Source: Candidatus Intricatilinea gracilis (GTDB lineage Bacteria; Pseudomonadota; Gammaproteobacteria; Burkholderiales; Burkholderiaceae_C). From it: a stretch of 64,000 nucleotides of DNA. The DNA is taken from assembly GCA_016702605.1 (NCBI GenBank), contig JADJDQ010000001.1, positions 310,001 to 374,000 of the forward strand, given 5' to 3'. Below, piece by piece: positions 26,752-35,373 of this stretch (the first letter of the stretch is position 1; each line of letters starts with the position of its first letter). A program made the position numbers and the translations under genes. The notes under the pieces are model-generated. The model saw only the letters and a program-made list of their open reading frames with translations, made no database searches and had not been told where the DNA came from.

Positions 26752-27255
26752 ATGAAACTGGCCATGGCCGTGCACCACGACAGCGGCGGCGCCACGGCCG
26801 CGGCGGTGGCCTTCGACGACTGGGGCGCGCCCGAAGCACTGCGCAGCTACACCAGCCGCATCACCCATGTCGAGAAACCGCAGCGCGGTGAACTCGACCT
26901 GCGCGACCTGCCCTGCCTGCTGCAGTTGCTGCGTGACCATGCGCTGGACCCCGAGCTCATCGTCATCGACGGCTGCGTGTTTCTCGATGCCCAGGACACC
27001 CCCGGCCTGGGCCGTCACCTGCACCACGCGCTGGGCGGACGCATCGGCGTGATCGGTGTGAGCAAGACGGCGATGCCCGGCATGCCGGCCCAGTTCGAGG
27101 TGCACCGCGAGGAAGAAGCCCGCCCGGTCATCGTGACCTGCATCGGCATCGACATCGGCGCCGCCAAGGCACGCCTGCGCGCCATGCACGGCAAACGCCG
27201 CGTGCCGACACTGCTCAAGCTGGTGGCGCGGCTGGCCAAGGGCACGGCGGCCTGA
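26752..27255 (+). CDS. Endonuclease V-like protein with altered active site
   Basis: Protein of 167 residues resembling endonuclease V (Nfi), which nicks DNA near deoxyinosine. Conserved landmarks are VIDGCVFL (counterpart of the catalytic VDGHG), the helix LGRHLHHALGG and GVIGVSKTAMPG (counterpart of GVAKKRLCG). By eye, the first catalytic Asp is absent near residue 6 and the middle Glu (FRE) is Asp (LRD). The protein is also shorter than the 220-residue norm because the N-terminus is missing. It may be a divergent or non-catalytic family member. Confidence 0.65.
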   Translation: MKLAMAVHHDSGGATAAAVAFDDWGAPEALRSYTSRITHVEKPQRGELDLRDLPCLLQLLRDHALDPELIVIDGCVFLDAQDTPGLGRHLHHALGGRIGVIGVSKTAMPGMPAQFEVHREEEARPVIVTCIGIDIGAAKARLRAMHGKRRVPTLLKLVARLAKGTAA

Positions 27256-27276
27256 CGGCTGACCCAAGTCGCTGTT

Positions 27277-27606
27277 ATGCCCTACGACCCCCACCTGGCA
27301 GATCAGATGCGCGCGGCTTTGCACGGCCGCGCGGGCATCGTCGAGAAGAAGATGTTCGGCGGTTATTGCTGGATGCTGCACGGCAACATGTTGTGCGGCG
27401 TCGAGGTCGGGCGGTTCATGTTCCGGGTCGGCAAGGAGCTCGAAGCCACGGCATTGGCCAGGCCCGGTGCGCGGCCCATGGACATCACCGGCCGACCCAT
27501 GAAAGGGTTCGTCTGGGTCAATGCCGACGACGCTTCGAGGGATGTGCTCGTCGGGTGGATCGACCTCGCGGCGGTTTCCTATGTAGGTGTCTTGCCTGCC
27601 AAGTAA
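27277..27606 (+). CDS. TfoX N-terminal domain protein
   Basis: Stand-alone TfoX-N domain of 109 residues. The core KKMFGGYCWMLHGNMLCGVE and the end GFVWVNADDASRDVLVGWID are typical. In competence regulators such as Sxy/TfoX this domain is paired with a C-terminal domain, but single-domain versions are common and their role is not established. It lies 21 bases after the EndoV-like gene in the same direction, so co-transcription is likely. Confidence 0.85.
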   Translation: MPYDPHLADQMRAALHGRAGIVEKKMFGGYCWMLHGNMLCGVEVGRFMFRVGKELEATALARPGARPMDITGRPMKGFVWVNADDASRDVLVGWIDLAAVSYVGVLPAK

Positions 27607-27732
27607 TGCAAGACAAGTGGGGCACCTACCCGGTCAACCCGAGGTAACTGCCTGCTCGATCCTTTCAGCACTGCGCAGCGACAAGACCCCCACAACGCCG
27701 CCTTTCGCCCGGCCCTGGGATGATGGGACGCC

Positions 27733-27954
27733 ATGCCGCCCCGCCCCCGCCCCATCGCCGTTGTCGACGCAGCCCGCTGCACCGGCTGCGGCTGGTGTGT
27801 GCCCACCTGCCATCTGCAACTGCTGTCGCTCGAAACCGTGCGCTGGAAGAAGACCTCGACCCTGCACGACGCCGACACCTGCAGCGGCTGCGGCAAGTGT
27901 GTGGCGAAGTGTTTGTTCGATGCACTCACGATGCAGGCGCGCGAGGTCGGCTGA
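27733..27954 (+). CDS. Small 2[4Fe-4S] ferredoxin
   Basis: Protein of 73 residues with two cysteine clusters, CTGCGWCVPTC and CSGCGKCVAKC, each followed by a short strand as in bacterial-type ferredoxins. It should bind two [4Fe-4S] clusters and carry electrons in the cytoplasm. Its partner is unknown. It precedes the cobalamin-binding-like gene by 58 bases. Confidence 0.85.
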   Translation: MPPRPRPIAVVDAARCTGCGWCVPTCHLQLLSLETVRWKKTSTLHDADTCSGCGKCVAKCLFDALTMQAREVG

Positions 27955-28012
27955 TCCAGCCGAAGCGGCGACTCGCCAGCTCTGCCGACCGAGGGGCACG
28001 ACACTGCACGCA

Positions 28013-28831
28013 ATGAGCACGCCCGCCTACCCCGAACGTATCGTCTGCCTGACCGAGGAACCCACCGAGGTGCTGTATGCGCTGGGGGAAGAGCGGCGCA
28101 TCGTCGGCATCTCGGGCTACACGGTGCGGCCGGCGCGAGCGCGGCATGAGAAGCCGCGCATCTCGGCCTTCACGAGCGCCAAGATCGACAAGATCCTGGC
28201 GCTGCAGCCGGATCTGGCGATCGGCTTCTCGGACATGCAGGCCGACATCGCCCAGGCGCTGATCAAGCAGGGCGTCGAGGTCTGGATCAGCAACCACCGC
28301 AGCGTGGACGCCATCCTGGGCTACGTGCGCCGGCTCGGCGCGATGGTGGGTGCCGATGCGCGGGCGCAGGCCTATGTGGCCGAGTTGCAGGCGGGCATCG
28401 ACGCCGTGGCCGAGGCGACAGCTCGCCTGCCGCGCCGGCCACGTGTGTACTTCGAGGAATGGGACACGCCGCAGATCTCGGCCATCCGCTGGGTGAGTGA
28501 GCTGATGTCGATCGCCGGTGGCGACGACATCTTTCCGGCGCGGGCGTTGGCCGGCCTGGGGCGTGACCGCATCATTGCCGACCCGCTCGAGGTGGTGGCG
28601 GCGGCGCCCGACATCATCATCGGCTCGTGGTGCGGCAAGAAGTTCCGCGCTGACCAGGTGGCTGCGCGGCCCGGCTGGTTGGACGTGCCGGCCGTACGCA
28701 ACGGTGAATTGCACGAGATCAAGTCGCCGCTCATCCTGCAGCCAGGTCCGGCGGCGTTGACCGACGGGCTGGCGGCGCTGCACAAGATCGTGTCGCGCTG
28801 GTCGGCAAGGCAGGCGGCCGCAGGCAGCTGA
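28013..28831 (+). CDS. BtuF-like periplasmic-binding-fold protein lacking a signal peptide
   Basis: Protein of 272 residues with the Fe3+-siderophore/cobalamin-binding (BtuF) fold: ERIVCLTEEPTEVLYALGEE, KIDKILALQPDLAIGF and IADPLEVVAAAPDIIIG. No signal peptide or lipobox is seen at the ATG (MSTPAYPERIVCLTEE). Longer upstream frames add only a Pro/Ala-rich stretch that reads antisense-like and overlaps the ferredoxin gene. No permease or ATPase gene is adjacent. A cytoplasmic cobalamin- or metal-complex-binding role is possible; this is inference. Confidence 0.72.
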   Translation: MSTPAYPERIVCLTEEPTEVLYALGEERRIVGISGYTVRPARARHEKPRISAFTSAKIDKILALQPDLAIGFSDMQADIAQALIKQGVEVWISNHRSVDAILGYVRRLGAMVGADARAQAYVAELQAGIDAVAEATARLPRRPRVYFEEWDTPQISAIRWVSELMSIAGGDDIFPARALAGLGRDRIIADPLEVVAAAPDIIIGSWCGKKFRADQVAARPGWLDVPAVRNGELHEIKSPLILQPGPAALTDGLAALHKIVSRWSARQAAAGS

Positions 28832-29007
28832 CGCACCCGCACCCGCTCCCATCGCGAGCGCACCGCACAGCACCGACCTGCGTGGACGGGTCCGGCGGCG
28901 CAACTCGCACGACTAGCAGTTAGCCTTGCGGGCTGGGTCCGAAGGCCCGACCGAGACGGACAACCGGCGCACCGTCAGCGCCGTCACAGAAAACACCGGA
29001 GACAGAC

Positions 29008-30105
29008 ATGAGCGACAACACCCACGTCATCCCCCTGGAGCGCCTGAACCACGCCATCCGCCTGCTGGTGCGCGGCTTCGGCAGTTCTGAGGGCGAGGTC
29101 GAGGCGGTGGCGTCGAACCTGATCGACGCCAACCTCACGGGCCACGACTCCCACGGCATAGGCATGTTGCCGCGTTACGCCGCGGCGTTTCTCGAAGGTG
29201 GGCTCAAGCCCAACACACATGTGAAAGTGCAACTCGACGCCGGCGCGATGTTGCGGCTGGACGGTGACGCCGGTTTCGGCCAGGTCATCGGCCACGAGGC
29301 GATGGCGCTAGGCATCGAACGCGCCAAGGCGCACGGCAGCTGCATCGTGGCACTGGGCAACTCACATCACCTCGGGCGCATCGGCGCCTGGGCCGAACAG
29401 GCGGCTGCGGCAGGGCTGGTGTCGATGCACTTCGTCAACGTGATCTCGCGCGCCATCGTGGCGCCACACGGCGGCGCCGACGCCCGTTTCGGCACCAACC
29501 CCTTCTGTGCGGGGGTGCCGATGACCGGGCGTGATCCGGTCATCCTCGACTTCGCCACCAGCGTCATCGCCCAGGGCAAGACACGGGTGGCCATGAACAA
29601 GGGTGAACTCGTCGCGCCCGAATGCCTGCTCGACAACACCGGCCGCCCCACGTGCGAGCCGCGCTACACCGTCGTGCCGCCCTTCGGCGCGCTGCTGCCG
29701 TTCGGCGGCGCGCTGGGCGGCCACAAGGGCTCGGGACTGGCCTTCATGTGTGAACTGCTGGGCGGCGCGCTGGCGGCCGGCGCCACCCAACGTAGCGACG
29801 AATCGAGCAAGAAGCGCGTGCTGAACGGCATGTTCAGCGTGCTGGTCGACCCGGACGCACTCACCGACCGCGCCGCTTTCGAGGCCGAGGCCCTGGCCTT
29901 CACCGACTGGGTGAAAGCCTCACCGGTGCGCGAAGGCTTCGACGACGTGTTGATCGCCGGTGAACCCGAACGCGCCCGGCGCGCGCAGCGCACGGCGCAG
30001 GGCGTGCCAGTCGACGCCACGACCTGGCGAGAGATCACCGAAGCGGCAGCGTCGCTCGGCGTCGACCCGGCCGAGGTGAACCGGGCCGCCGGGCTGGGTG
30101 GGTGA
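29008..30105 (+). CDS. Ldh2-family NAD(P)H-dependent dehydrogenase (malate/L-lactate type)
   Basis: Protein of 365 residues with the Ldh2/YbiC-YiaK fold: catalytic-region TGHDSHGIGMLPRYA, GNSHHLGRIGAWAEQAAAAG and FGTNPFCAGVP, plus GGHKGSGLAFMCELLGG near the C-terminus. These enzymes reduce 2-oxo acids to 2-hydroxy acids with NAD(P)H. The substrate cannot be assigned. It is monocistronic. Confidence 0.9.
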   Translation: MSDNTHVIPLERLNHAIRLLVRGFGSSEGEVEAVASNLIDANLTGHDSHGIGMLPRYAAAFLEGGLKPNTHVKVQLDAGAMLRLDGDAGFGQVIGHEAMALGIERAKAHGSCIVALGNSHHLGRIGAWAEQAAAAGLVSMHFVNVISRAIVAPHGGADARFGTNPFCAGVPMTGRDPVILDFATSVIAQGKTRVAMNKGELVAPECLLDNTGRPTCEPRYTVVPPFGALLPFGGALGGHKGSGLAFMCELLGGALAAGATQRSDESSKKRVLNGMFSVLVDPDALTDRAAFEAEALAFTDWVKASPVREGFDDVLIAGEPERARRAQRTAQGVPVDATTWREITEAAASLGVDPAEVNRAAGLGG

Positions 30106-30299
30106 CCGACCGCCGCCGGCCCTCGCGCACTCCTGCACATGAGCCGGACATTCCAGACCAGCCGATGATGGGCGCGATTGCTCTGGCCGTTTCCTCATGC
30201 CAACATCGTCGATTGTGCAGCCCCAGCGGCAAAAAATAGTTTCATTGGCTTACCGAAGCCAGCGCCCGACCCAGCCAGACGCATGACCCTGCCAAATTC

Positions 30300-30944
30300 A
30301 TGACCCAGTTTATTGCCAAGACCGCCAGAATATTCGAGCGCATCGGCCTTATATTCATCGGTGTGGCTCGCCGCTTGCGCCGCAGGTTTGTCGAAAAGGG
30401 TCAACAAGCACTGACTGTTGCCATCGTCATGCCGCTGACAGGTCCTGCAGCCAACTGGTTGCAGAGTATCAAGTTCGACTGGCTGCGCCTATATGGCGTC
30501 AGCCGCGGGCTTGAAGCCGCCCCTCACGTCACCTTGAAGATGGGCTGCAAGGTGCGTGACCTCGAAGCCATCGCGCAGTATATGGCGCAGATTGCAGCGC
30601 AGAACACGGCGCCGCTCATCAAGATGCAGGACGTGGGTCGTTTCGACGATGGCGTCATGTTTCTCGACGTACCGACGACAGAACCGCTGGATACGCTGAG
30701 GCGCCGCATCGTGGCCGACCTGCGCAACAATTTCGGCATCATCCCCGAAGAACTCGAAGGGGATACCTTTCATTTTCATGCCACCATCGGGTTCGGCCTG
30801 CCGCCCGCGGCATGTGACGTCGAATATCAGCGACTGCGCGCCGACGACATCACCTTCAGCGAGGTCCCGTCGGCCATGGAACTATGGGTGCATGTCGGCG
30901 CAAACTGGGCCCCTTATCACCACGCGCAGTTCAAGACCCAATAA
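30300..30944 (+). CDS. 2H phosphoesterase (2'-5' RNA ligase-like) protein
   Basis: Protein of 214 residues with the two H-x-T motifs that define 2H phosphoesterases: PHVTLKMG (His76) and FHFHATIGFG (His160), about 84 residues apart. The family hydrolyses cyclic phosphates, 2'-5' linkages or ADP-ribose 1'',2''-cyclic phosphate. The first 38 residues are basic and hydrophobic and not part of the fold; no ribosome-binding site is visible at the ATG, so the true start may be an internal codon such as GTG 30363. It begins a same-strand cluster with the next two genes and is 89 bases from the ligase gene. Confidence 0.72.
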   Translation: MTQFIAKTARIFERIGLIFIGVARRLRRRFVEKGQQALTVAIVMPLTGPAANWLQSIKFDWLRLYGVSRGLEAAPHVTLKMGCKVRDLEAIAQYMAQIAAQNTAPLIKMQDVGRFDDGVMFLDVPTTEPLDTLRRRIVADLRNNFGIIPEELEGDTFHFHATIGFGLPPAACDVEYQRLRADDITFSEVPSAMELWVHVGANWAPYHHAQFKTQ

Positions 30945-31033
30945 CAGGCGATCGACATCATCGGCGCCGGCGGCCCCGGCGATCGATAATCCGGCGGCCG
31001 ACCGACCAACAATCGACATAACCCAGAACAACC

Positions 31034-32557
31034 ATGGTTGATTCGACCCATTCAAACCTCGTGCGGCGGCGCCAGTTCGCTCTTGGCAAGACTGCCTGCT
31101 CCGAGTTCATCGACCCGGTGCTCACGGCCATTGGTGACCGGTGGATAGTGACCAGCCACCGCGAACTCGAGGTCACCCAGGTGACAGAGGCGGATCGGTC
31201 GATCACGCTGATCGGCTTTGCGCTCGACGGCAACCAACCCGCCGCGAGTAATCACGACCTGCTGCAGCAATTGCTGGCACATGGCGGGCCAGTATCAGGG
31301 CTGATCGCTCAAACCAGTACCTGGGGCGGGCGCTGGGCAGTGATCGCCCATTCGAGTGACTCCAGCTTGATCTGGAACGATGCCACTGCGCAGCGCCCGG
31401 TCTATTACGCCTTGCCGGCAATTGGCCAATCCGGTGATGGTCTGGTCTGTGCAGCCGAACCGGGTTTGCTGGCGCACTCGCACAAGTTTCAGAAGTCTGC
31501 CGCGGCGGTCGACTTCGTGCGCTCGCGCGAAGTCAGCGACTTCGAGGTGTACTGGATGCCGGGCGACGTCACGGTGTACGACGAGGTGCGTGCGCTGCTG
31601 CCCAACCACTGCCTCGACCTGCGCAGCGGCGCGGTCCGCCGTTTCTGGCCGACCAGTGCCGTGGCGCCGGTCGACTACGACACGGCGGTCGCCGAATCGG
31701 TGCGACTGCTGCGCGGCCAACTCGAGGCGGCGCAGCGGCGTTTCAAGCTGTCGATCTCGATGACGGCAGGCTGGGACAGCCGCATGATGCTGGCGCTGTG
31801 CAAGCCGGCCGTGGGCGACCTGCATGCCTTCACGCTCGCCTATCCCAACCAGCCGCGTGATACCCGCGATGTGGCCGTGCCGGCGCGCCTGCTCGCGCGC
31901 CTGGGCATGAAGCACGACATCTACGACTACCCGCGGGTCATCGACGAGTCGCTGCGCGACATCATCCGCAGCAACAACGACAGTGTCGCCAAGGGGTATT
32001 GCGCCGATACCCAGGCGATATTCGAACAGCATCCCACCGAGCGGGTCTGTGTGACCGGCGACGTCGCCGAAATCGTGAAATGCCACTGGCGCCTGCCCGG
32101 CCGCACCGACCGCGACGTCACGGCCGAAGAACTGATGGGCTTGCTCAAGATCGGCAATCACCCCTTCCTGCTGGACGCCATGCGCCGCTGGTTGCAGCAG
32201 GCGGGCACGCCGGCCATCTCGCTGTGCGACCTGTTTTGCTGGGAGCAGATGGCGGGGCGCTGGCAGTCGCAGATCCGTGCCGAATACGATGTGGCGCAGG
32301 ATAGTTTTGCGCCGCTCAACTGTCGTAGCCTGCTGGTACTGATGCTGGGTGTGGCCGAAGACAAACGCCGCTCACCCGAGTTTGTGTTCTTCCGCGATGT
32401 GATCCAGGCGCTGTGGCCCGAAACCCTGGCCGAGCCGATCAACCCGCCCGAGGTTCAGAGCCTGTCGCGCAGACTACGGCACGCCGTGGCGAAAAGTGGC
32501 ATCACCCAGGTCATCCCCCGTTCGGTCAAGGACGCCATCAAGCGTCGCCGCGGCTGA
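31034..32557 (+). CDS. Asparagine synthase-like ATP-dependent ligase without glutaminase cysteine
   Basis: Protein of 507 residues. The N-terminal half resembles the Ntn-hydrolase domain of AsnB (GGRWAVIAHSS, then DATAQRPVYYAL), but the protein does not begin Met-Cys, so the glutamine-hydrolysing Cys2 is absent. The C-terminal half has the PP-loop MTAGWDSR (243-250), a variant of SGGxDS that binds ATP. Such Cys-less forms occur among beta-lactam synthetases, lasso-peptide cyclases and polysaccharide-locus AsnB homologues, where they activate a carboxylate for amide formation. Substrate unknown. It is 15 bases from the next gene. Confidence 0.78.
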   Translation: MVDSTHSNLVRRRQFALGKTACSEFIDPVLTAIGDRWIVTSHRELEVTQVTEADRSITLIGFALDGNQPAASNHDLLQQLLAHGGPVSGLIAQTSTWGGRWAVIAHSSDSSLIWNDATAQRPVYYALPAIGQSGDGLVCAAEPGLLAHSHKFQKSAAAVDFVRSREVSDFEVYWMPGDVTVYDEVRALLPNHCLDLRSGAVRRFWPTSAVAPVDYDTAVAESVRLLRGQLEAAQRRFKLSISMTAGWDSRMMLALCKPAVGDLHAFTLAYPNQPRDTRDVAVPARLLARLGMKHDIYDYPRVIDESLRDIIRSNNDSVAKGYCADTQAIFEQHPTERVCVTGDVAEIVKCHWRLPGRTDRDVTAEELMGLLKIGNHPFLLDAMRRWLQQAGTPAISLCDLFCWEQMAGRWQSQIRAEYDVAQDSFAPLNCRSLLVLMLGVAEDKRRSPEFVFFRDVIQALWPETLAEPINPPEVQSLSRRLRHAVAKSGITQVIPRSVKDAIKRRRG

Positions 32558-32572
32558 CCCCTACCGATACTC

Positions 32573-33796
32573 ATGATGGCAGCTGACATGACCTCGACAT
32601 CAACCCCAATGAGCCTGGCGCCGAAACACGTGGTGCACCGCGCCGAACCTGCGCCTCAGTCCAATACGACGCCCGACTCTTTCACCACACGCATCAAGCA
32701 GGCCATCTACCCCTTGATGAGCCGGCTGGTGACACGCGCGACCCTGGTCGAAGGCCAACTCAAGCAAAGCGGCGAAACGGTGCGCGTGCTGTTCGTCCAC
32801 AACTGCCTGTTCAATCGCGAAATCGAGACCCGCAGTCTCGACAACGTCACCGTGCTGCAGCGCTCGCGCATGGCGATACCCGGCATTGCCGCCACCCTGC
32901 ACGCGCAGCAGGGTCAGGTGGATCTGATCAGTGCCGTGTTGCCGGCGTCGTGTGCGGCGTCGATGGCTGCGCTGAAACCTTTTCAGGGCCACCAGGAGGT
33001 GCGCCAGATCATCGATACCAGCTGCGGCTGGGAACAGATGCGCAAGGATTTCAGCAAGAAGCGCCGGCAGATCACCAACGAGTTTCGCGAGAAACACGGG
33101 CTGGATTGCCGCGTCTCGCATGACCCGGCGGATTTCGACATGTTCTATCACCGCATGTTCGTGCCGCATATCCAGCGGCGTTACGGCGAACTGGCCGATA
33201 TCGACAGCTACGCCGAGCTCAAACAGTTCTTCGACCGCGGCATGTTGTTTCTGGTCATGAGCGAGGGCAAGGAAGTGGCCGGCGCCTTGTCCGAACTCGT
33301 CGACGGCCACCTGCTGTTCAGGCGCTCGGGGGTGCTCGACGGTGACGAGTCGCACGTCAAGGGCGGCGCGCAGACGGCGCTGTACTACTTTCAACTGCAG
33401 CATGCGGTGGCCAACGGCATCCGGGCGCTCGACACACTCAAGACCACACCCTTCCTGAACGACGGTGTGTTCAAGCACAAGGCCGACTGGGGCGCGCGGT
33501 CGTTCAGGGACGACGAAGCCACTCACCTCACGTTTCTGGTGCCCGGGCGTGACCCGGCCAAGCTGGCGCGTTTCTTCGAGATCAGCCCGATCGTCATCGA
33601 CGACGGCAACAAGCTGTCGGCCATCGTCGGTGACACCACCATCGACGCACCGGCGCCCGGCTACTTCGACAAGCTGCTGGGGCGCATCAGCACGAGCGGC
33701 CTGTCCAGCGTGCAGTTGCAGACCCGCACGGGGCTGCATCACTTCGAGATTGCGCCGCCGGCAGCGCCAACCCCGGCTGCCGCCCGTGCGGCCTAG
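32573..33796 (+). CDS. FemAB/BioF2-like GNAT acyltransferase
   Basis: Protein of 407 residues. The central part (MRKDFSKKRRQITNEFREKH near 160, then MFYHRMFVPHIQRRYGEL and the second half ALYYFQLQHAVANGIRALDT) has the double-GNAT pattern of FemAB and related acetyltransferases that transfer acyl or aminoacyl groups. The N-terminus is a disordered Ser/Thr/Pro stretch; ATG 32591 is another possible start. It follows the ligase gene by 15 bases, so co-transcription is very likely. Its TAG stop overlaps the stop of the convergent neighbour. Confidence 0.68.
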   Translation: MMAADMTSTSTPMSLAPKHVVHRAEPAPQSNTTPDSFTTRIKQAIYPLMSRLVTRATLVEGQLKQSGETVRVLFVHNCLFNREIETRSLDNVTVLQRSRMAIPGIAATLHAQQGQVDLISAVLPASCAASMAALKPFQGHQEVRQIIDTSCGWEQMRKDFSKKRRQITNEFREKHGLDCRVSHDPADFDMFYHRMFVPHIQRRYGELADIDSYAELKQFFDRGMLFLVMSEGKEVAGALSELVDGHLLFRRSGVLDGDESHVKGGAQTALYYFQLQHAVANGIRALDTLKTTPFLNDGVFKHKADWGARSFRDDEATHLTFLVPGRDPAKLARFFEISPIVIDDGNKLSAIVGDTTIDAPAPGYFDKLLGRISTSGLSSVQLQTRTGLHHFEIAPPAAPTPAAARAA

Positions 33797-35298
33797 CGTC
33801 CGCCACCCTGCAACAGCTGGGCGATCTGCCCGACCACGCCGTGATGGCGCAGGTAGGGCAGGTACTGCTCGATGAAGCGGCGGATCAGCGCGTACTGGCG
33901 TCGGCCGATTTCCCAGTGTTCGGCGTTGGCGCGCAAGGCCGCGTCGTCCACCTGCGTGGTGCGAGCCTTGCGTAGCGCGGCGTCGTTCTGACCCAGGTCG
34001 GCCAGCGCCAGGGCCTGGAACCAGCCCAGGTAGGACAGGCCCTTGACGTCGTCGTTGGGCTGGGCCGCCAGGGCGACGATGGCATCGCGGTGCCGTTCAT
34101 GGTCGGGGCGCTCGGCGCTGGCATCACGAATACGCAGCAGCACCAGCAACTTCAGGCGCGCCTGCGCCAGAAAGCCCGGATGCTTGAGCGCACCGATCTG
34201 GCGGGCGCGGTCGTTCCAGAGCACGGCGTCGTCGAACGAGCGGATGGCGGCGTCCAGGTCGGCCGGCAGCTGGCTCTTTTGCCAGTACCACTGGCGCAGG
34301 CCGGCCAGGCGACGATGGCATTCGGCTCGGGCAATCACACCCTCCATCGAATCGCGGTCGGGTAGTTGTGCTTCGGCTTCGTCGAGCGCCTGCTGCGCGA
34401 TGGTGATGGCGTGACGCGCACCTTCGATGTCGTCGTGCGCCTCGCTGTACGAGGTGGCGTAGGCCAGCTGGCTGCCGCGGTTGAGGCGGTTCACCTGGCG
34501 CAGCGCCTCGTACAGGCGGTTGGCCAGGCGGTACTGCTGGCCGTCGTTGAGGTGGTTGGCCAGGCGGCGGCAGCGGTCGACCTCGGGGTCGTTGCCCCAG
34601 GGCAGATCGGTGGTGAGCGCCAGGTGCGCCAGCGCGCGTGAGCCGAAGACGTTGGTGCGCTGCTCGTCGAACAGCTGGTCGAGTGTGTCGCCGCGCTGGC
34701 GCCAGGCTGCCGCACAGAGCTGCTGATAGGCGTCGCAGGGTTCGGCATCTGGCGCCAGTTCGGGGGCGCCGGCGGCCACCGGCTGGGCGGCCGCCTCGGC
34801 CCTGGGCAGCACCGATTCGAGCAGCGCATGCACGGGGCTGTCGGGCCGGCCGGTCGCCGCGTCGGCCAGGGTGAGCTTGAGTGTCTTGACGACCCGTTCG
34901 ACCTCTTCCCAGTCGAAGTTCTGGCCGTCGAAGTCGTAGAAGATGACACGCGACAGCCGCACGTCGAACGGCAGGTTGGCGTTGTGGCGGCAGATCAGCA
35001 CGGTGCCGGCGGCGTTCATCACATGGCGGATGCCCAGCTCGTAGAACACGTTGGGGTTGTCGAGCGACAGGTCGGCCAGCACCACCTCGCGGTCACGCAG
35101 GTCACGGAACATCTCGGTGTGCACGATGCCCGAGCCTTCGCGCTGGTCGCTGCGCACCGGCACCATGCCGGCCTCGCGCACGGCGCGGGCAATAAGCACG
35201 CGCCAGACCTTCTCGAAGTCGTACAGCCGCCCGCTGCCGTCCCCAAATGGCTTGCTGCCGTAAGGCATCACGACAAAACATTCGCGCGGTGTGCTCAT
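33793..35298 (-). CDS. TIR/nucleoside-deoxyribosyltransferase-like protein with helical-repeat tail
   Basis: Protein of about 501 residues. The N-terminal domain (1-150) begins ECFVVMPYGSKPFG and contains VLADLSLDNPNVFYELGIRH. This is the pattern of TIR/NDT-like nucleotide-processing domains, in which the Glu of FYELG is the expected catalytic residue. The rest (about 185-500) is all helical and TPR-like, similar to the TPR-type region found with such domains in bacterial conflict proteins. A role in NAD or nucleotide signalling, or immunity, is inference from family. No partner is adjacent; a second start at 35307 is possible. Confidence 0.68.
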   Translation of the reverse strand: MSTPRECFVVMPYGSKPFGDGSGRLYDFEKVWRVLIARAVREAGMVPVRSDQREGSGIVHTEMFRDLRDREVVLADLSLDNPNVFYELGIRHVMNAAGTVLICRHNANLPFDVRLSRVIFYDFDGQNFDWEEVERVVKTLKLTLADAATGRPDSPVHALLESVLPRAEAAAQPVAAGAPELAPDAEPCDAYQQLCAAAWRQRGDTLDQLFDEQRTNVFGSRALAHLALTTDLPWGNDPEVDRCRRLANHLNDGQQYRLANRLYEALRQVNRLNRGSQLAYATSYSEAHDDIEGARHAITIAQQALDEAEAQLPDRDSMEGVIARAECHRRLAGLRQWYWQKSQLPADLDAAIRSFDDAVLWNDRARQIGALKHPGFLAQARLKLLVLLRIRDASAERPDHERHRDAIVALAAQPNDDVKGLSYLGWFQALALADLGQNDAALRKARTTQVDDAALRANAEHWEIGRRQYALIRRFIEQYLPYLRHHGVVGQIAQLLQGGGR

Positions 35299-35373
35299 GG
35301 CGACCATGCTATCCGCGTCGTGGACGCGAACAGGCCGGCAAGCCGGTGCATGTGGGCCGCGCCCCTCGGCGAC

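Noticed and set aside
30195..30407. 70-residue minus-strand peptide, natural-looking and Gly-rich, near the ligase cluster (considered as a precursor peptide)
   Set aside because: TTG start without ribosome-binding site, opposite strand to the cluster, and it overlaps the start of the 2H gene.
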